Assembly (NCBI GenBank): GCA_945901405.1
Contig: CAMDLH010000002.1
Span: 1-64,000 of the forward strand
Direction of reading: 5' to 3'
DNA from: Bordetella parapertussis
Lineage (GTDB): Bacteria; Pseudomonadota; Gammaproteobacteria; Burkholderiales; SG8-41
DNA length: 64,000 nucleotides
In this document: positions 60,827 through 64,000 of the stretch, one piece after another
How positions within the stretch are numbered: the first letter of the stretch is position 1
Layout: every line of letters begins with the position of its first letter
Program-made: the position numbers and the translations under genes
The notes under the pieces: model-generated
Told to the model about the DNA's origin: nothing
The model's input: only the letters and a program-made list of their open reading frames with translations
The model's database searches: none

Positions 60827-61795
60827 ATGTTCAAATACACTCTCCCGCGCTGGCTGCCGGCCACGTTCACTCTGTTGCTGTCGATGGCAAGCGCCGGCGC
60901 CGCCGACTACCCCACGCGCCCGGTGCGCGTGATCGTGCCGTTCGTGGCGGGCGGCGGCACGGATCTGCTGGGGCGCTTTGTGTCTCAACGGCTCACCGAC
61001 ATACTGGGCCAGCAGTTCATCGTGGATAACCGCGGCGGCGCCGGCAGCATACTCGGCACGCAGATACTCGCGAAATCAACACCTGATGGTTATACGCTGG
61101 GCGTGCTGGATACCGCGTTCGCCATCAATCATTCGTTCGCCGACAAGCTGCCGTATGACAGCGAGCGTGATTTCGTGTTTGTCGCGATCATCGCCACCTC
61201 GCCCTCGCTGATCGTGACGCATCCGGGGCTGAAAGTGCGTACGGTGCCGGAACTCATCGCGGCGGCGAAACGCCAGCCGGGCAAAATCTCCTTCGGCTCG
61301 GCGGGCGTGGGGTCATCCAGCCACCTCACGCTGCAAATGTTCCTCACCGCCGCGAAGATCGACATCCTGCACGTCCCGTTCAAGGGCGCGGGCGCGGCAA
61401 TCGTTGACGTACTGGGCGGGCACACCGATCTCACGTCCGTGGTGCCGGGCACGGTGATGCAGCACATTAAATCCGGAGCAATGATTCCGCTGGTGATCAC
61501 CGGCAAGGCGGCCTATCACATGCTGCCATCGGTACCCACGTTCGCGGGCGCGGGATTCCCAACCGTGGATCCGGGCGCGTTTCGTTTTCTGGCGGCGCCG
61601 GCGGGTTTGCCCGCGGCAATTCAGAAAAGACTAGGCGCCGCGATGCGCACCGCCTTGGAACCGCAGGATTTCCGCACGCGCCTGATCGACAATGGCTTTG
61701 ACCCTGAATTGCTGCTGGAAGCCGGTGCGCGCAAGTATATCGATCAGGAGTTGATCAAGTGGCGCCAGGCGGTGAAGGACGCGAAGGCGAAGTAA
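60827..61795 (+). CDS. Bug/TctC-type substrate-binding protein
   Basis: 322 residues from the ATG at 60827. Signal peptide MFKYTLPRWLPATFTLLLSM with cleavage after GAA, then YPTRPVRVIVPFVAGGGTDL, VDNRGGAGSILGTQILAKST and FAGAGFPTVDPGAFRFLAAP, a less usual late motif. Convergent with the next Bug gene, stops 5 bp apart. Confidence 0.92.
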   Translation: MFKYTLPRWLPATFTLLLSMASAGAADYPTRPVRVIVPFVAGGGTDLLGRFVSQRLTDILGQQFIVDNRGGAGSILGTQILAKSTPDGYTLGVLDTAFAINHSFADKLPYDSERDFVFVAIIATSPSLIVTHPGLKVRTVPELIAAAKRQPGKISFGSAGVGSSSHLTLQMFLTAAKIDILHVPFKGAGAAIVDVLGGHTDLTSVVPGTVMQHIKSGAMIPLVITGKAAYHMLPSVPTFAGAGFPTVDPGAFRFLAAPAGLPAAIQKRLGAAMRTALEPQDFRTRLIDNGFDPELLLEAGARKYIDQELIKWRQAVKDAKAK

Positions 61796-61800
61796 CCTTT

Positions 61801-62778
61801 CTATTGCGCCACCATGCCAAGCTCAGCCAGCGTTTTGCGCAAGCGCGCGTATTCGCGGTCGAGCTGGCCGGGCAGTTCTTTCGATCCAACCAGATCGATG
61901 CTCCAGTTGTTGGCCTCGGCGAATTTTTTTGCGTCCGCGTGGCGCATGGCCTTGCCGATCACCTCTTCCCAGTATGCCGCCTGCGCGGCCGTGATGCCCT
62001 TGGGGCCGAAGAGGGTGAACCACGTCGAGGCCACCACATCGTAGCCCTGCTCGCGCAACGTCGGCAAGTCCGGCAACAGCGGCAAGCGCTGATTCGAGAT
62101 CGTGCCGATCAGCCGCAACTTGCCCGTGCCCGACATCGCGCTCGCGCTGCCCGAACTCGAAATACCCACGCCGACATGACCGCCCGCGACTTGAGTCGCT
62201 GTGATGCTGCCCGAGGCGTTGACCACCAGCCGCAACTTGCGTGCATCGTATCCCGCGATGCGCGCGAGTTCGGCGAGCGCAATGTGCGACGCGTTTCCAG
62301 CCGAGGTGGAAAACGCGAAGCTTAACGGGGCCGCGCCTTTCACCAGCGTATCGGCCACGTCCTTCATCGAGCGCATCGGCGAACCGGCCGCCACATACAT
62401 CACCAGATCAGTATCGAACAGCTTGATGATCGGTGTCAGATCACGGTGCGTGAGCGTGCTGCCAGTGGTGATCGCCGTGGTCACCCAGCTTGATCCCAAA
62501 ATCAGCAGGTAATGCGCGTCCGCCGCATGCGCGTTCACATAGGCGATGGCCAGCGTCTGCCCCTGGCCGGGTTTGTTCATCACGGTAAGCGGCGCCGGCG
62601 CCGCCGCGCTATCGGTCAATATCTTTTGCAGCATGCGCCCGACGCGGTCGTTCGCTCCCGCGGGTTGCGCGCCGACCACCACCTCTACCACCTTGCGCGG
62701 CTTCCACGCCGTGTCGGCCGCGCGGGCAGGGAGCGCACCCGACCCAATCGCAATCACAATCAACAAACAACGGAGCAT
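61801..62778 (-). CDS. Divergent Bug/TctC-type substrate-binding protein
   Basis: 325 residues from the ATG at 62778. Signal peptide (MLRCLLIVIAIGSGALPARA). The opening is divergent from the other Bug proteins in the window: KPRKVVEVVVGAQPAGANDR instead of RPIRxIVPFxxGG, and VMNKPGQGQTLAIAYV for the NRGGAGG loop. The late LREQGYDVVASTWFTLFGPKG fits the family. Probably a distinct ligand class. Confidence 0.85.
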   Translation of the reverse strand: MLRCLLIVIAIGSGALPARAADTAWKPRKVVEVVVGAQPAGANDRVGRMLQKILTDSAAAPAPLTVMNKPGQGQTLAIAYVNAHAADAHYLLILGSSWVTTAITTGSTLTHRDLTPIIKLFDTDLVMYVAAGSPMRSMKDVADTLVKGAAPLSFAFSTSAGNASHIALAELARIAGYDARKLRLVVNASGSITATQVAGGHVGVGISSSGSASAMSGTGKLRLIGTISNQRLPLLPDLPTLREQGYDVVASTWFTLFGPKGITAAQAAYWEEVIGKAMRHADAKKFAEANNWSIDLVGSKELPGQLDREYARLRKTLAELGMVAQ

Positions 62779-62936
62779 AATTCGCCTATTCAGAATCGTG
62801 GAGTCAACAATTGAAGCAGTTGACTTAGTCTTCGAAGTCTGCGACAACCCGCTCGATACTGTCAATTTTGCGTTGCATTTTACGTTGCAGTTTTCTTGTC
62901 CATTATGCGCTTGCGATTTTTCAGGAGGCGAACCGC

Positions 62937-64000
62937 GTGACATCCATGACATCCTCGATTACCGCACCACGAACACTGGTCAATAAAATCTGGGATAGAC
63001 ACGTCATCAAGGAGTTGAGCGACGGCCGCACGCTGCTGCACATCGACCGGCATTTTTTGCACGACGGCACCAGCCGCCAGGCGTTCGACGGCATGCGCCG
63101 CATCAAGCGCCCGGTGCGCAATCGCAATCTCACTTTCGCGGTGGTCGACCACATACTCTCGACCCTGCCTGGGCGCACCGGCGAATCTCACCCGCCCGGC
63201 ATTGAGCGTATCCACGCGCTACGCGACAACTGCCGCGAATTCGCGGTCGAACTCTACGACGTGGATAGTCCGCTGCAAGGCATCGCGCATGTGATCGCGC
63301 CCGAACTCGGTATCACGCTGCCGGGCGCGACACTGGTGTGCGGCGACAGCCACACCGCCACCAACGGCGGGCTAGGCGCGCTGGCGTGGGGCATCGGCAC
63401 CACCGAGGTGATGCACGTGATCGCCACGCAGGCGCTGCTGCAACGCAAACCCAAACAAATGCGCATCACGTTTAACGGCAGCATCGGCCCCGGCGTTTAT
63501 GCGAAGGATCTGATTCTTTATTTCATGTCGCGGCACGGCGTCGCTTCGGGCACGGGTTGCGCGGTCGAGTATGCCGGCCCCGCGATGCGCGCGCTGCCCA
63601 TCGAGGCGCGCATGACCATCTGTAATATGTCGATCGAATTCGGCGCACGCATGGGCATCGTCGCACCGGACGACAAGACGATCAGCTATGTCGCCGATCG
63701 CCCGTTCGCTCCGAAAGGCGCGCAGTGGGATCGCGCCGTTGCCGAATGGCGCTCGCTTGCATCGGACGCGGATGCGGTGCTCGACAACGATGTCGAAATC
63801 GACTGCAACCAGATCGGACCACAAGTCACCTGGGGCAATTCGCCGATGGACGCCGCCGCCATTGATGAAGCGCTGCCCGATCCGTCAACATTCACCGACG
63901 CCGCCCGGCGTCAGGCATTGGAGCGGGCGTATACGTACATGAACCTCGCGCCGGGCCGCACGCTTGAAGGCGTGCCAATCGACTATGCGTTCATAGGCTC
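62937..64000 (+). CDS. 3-isopropylmalate/homoaconitate dehydratase large subunit (LeuC-like), partial
   Basis: First 354 residues; the gene runs off the right edge. Motifs of the aconitase superfamily: HVIKELSDGRTLLHIDRHFL, FAVVDHILST, CGDSHTATNGGLGALAWGIG (first cluster cysteine), RITFNGSIGPGVYAKDLILY and TICNMSIEFGARMGIVAPDD (second cysteine). AGGAGG lies 8 bp before the GTG at 62937, favouring it over the ATG at 62946. Could be a leucine-biosynthetic LeuC or a catabolic paralogue, since no leuD, leuB or leuA is in view. Confidence 0.9.
   Translation, partial: MTSMTSSITAPRTLVNKIWDRHVIKELSDGRTLLHIDRHFLHDGTSRQAFDGMRRIKRPVRNRNLTFAVVDHILSTLPGRTGESHPPGIERIHALRDNCREFAVELYDVDSPLQGIAHVIAPELGITLPGATLVCGDSHTATNGGLGALAWGIGTTEVMHVIATQALLQRKPKQMRITFNGSIGPGVYAKDLILYFMSRHGVASGTGCAVEYAGPAMRALPIEARMTICNMSIEFGARMGIVAPDDKTISYVADRPFAPKGAQWDRAVAEWRSLASDADAVLDNDVEIDCNQIGPQVTWGNSPMDAAAIDEALPDPSTFTDAARRQALERAYTYMNLAPGRTLEGVPIDYAFIG

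Overview
The window is GC-rich and reads as the chromosome of a sulfur-oxidising betaproteobacterium of Burkholderiales type. Three things point there: an sHdr-type sulfur-oxidation gene set, a ybgC-tolQRAB-pal-cpoB-queC block, and a large set of Bug/TctC substrate-binding proteins typical of Bordetella-like Burkholderiales. No 16S gene or other decisive marker is present, so the taxonomy is inference.

1-9325: sulfur oxidation and lipoyl assembly. On the minus strand a radical SAM enzyme, a LipT-like flavoprotein, a second radical SAM enzyme, an sLpl(AB)-type ligase and an inactive-looking glutamine-amidotransferase-like protein run towards a DsrE-like lipoprotein, dsrE, hdrC, hdrB and the start of hdrA, which continues off the left edge. 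tusA and a truncated dsrE2 start are divergent. Together they would move sulfane sulfur (TusA, DsrE) to the heterodisulfide-reductase-like complex, whose lipoyl-carrying partner is matured by the ligase and radical SAM genes. A YeeE/YedE sulfur transporter lies further right (15.1-16.2 kb).

9.3-14.99 kb: an insertion zone. A small integron-type cassette array without an integron integrase (two clear attC sites, a possible third, a histidine phosphatase cassette, a toxin-antitoxin cassette) is followed by about 2 kb of gene-poor repeats, a ten-unit 11-bp tandem repeat, a small hypothetical gene, a tyrosine integrase and tRNA-Lys.

15-25.8 kb: core genome on the minus strand (transporter, queC, cpoB, pal, tolB, tolA, tolR, tolQ, ybgC, ruvB), then a vapBC pair and an MFS transporter.

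26-38.7 kb and 43.2-64 kb: catabolic and uptake genes. There is one complete molybdenum hydroxylase (FAD, 2Fe-2S and Mo subunits), two orphan Mo large subunits that are paralogues of each other, ten Bug/TctC binding proteins but only one TctAB membrane pair, a TauD-type dioxygenase, HpaI-type aldolases, a three-domain RidA protein, SthA transhydrogenase and the start of a LeuC-type dehydratase.

38.8-43.2 kb: a phd/PIN toxin-antitoxin pair followed by a mobile-element graveyard. It holds a decayed RIT-like (recombinase in trio) element with 30-bp terminal inverted repeats, an IS91-type transposase tail, and broken DUF433/DUF5615 and HigA-like toxin-antitoxin remnants.

A 17-bp AT-rich motif recurs in one orientation at six places in this GC-rich sequence, five of them between genes, and is not explained by any of these genes.
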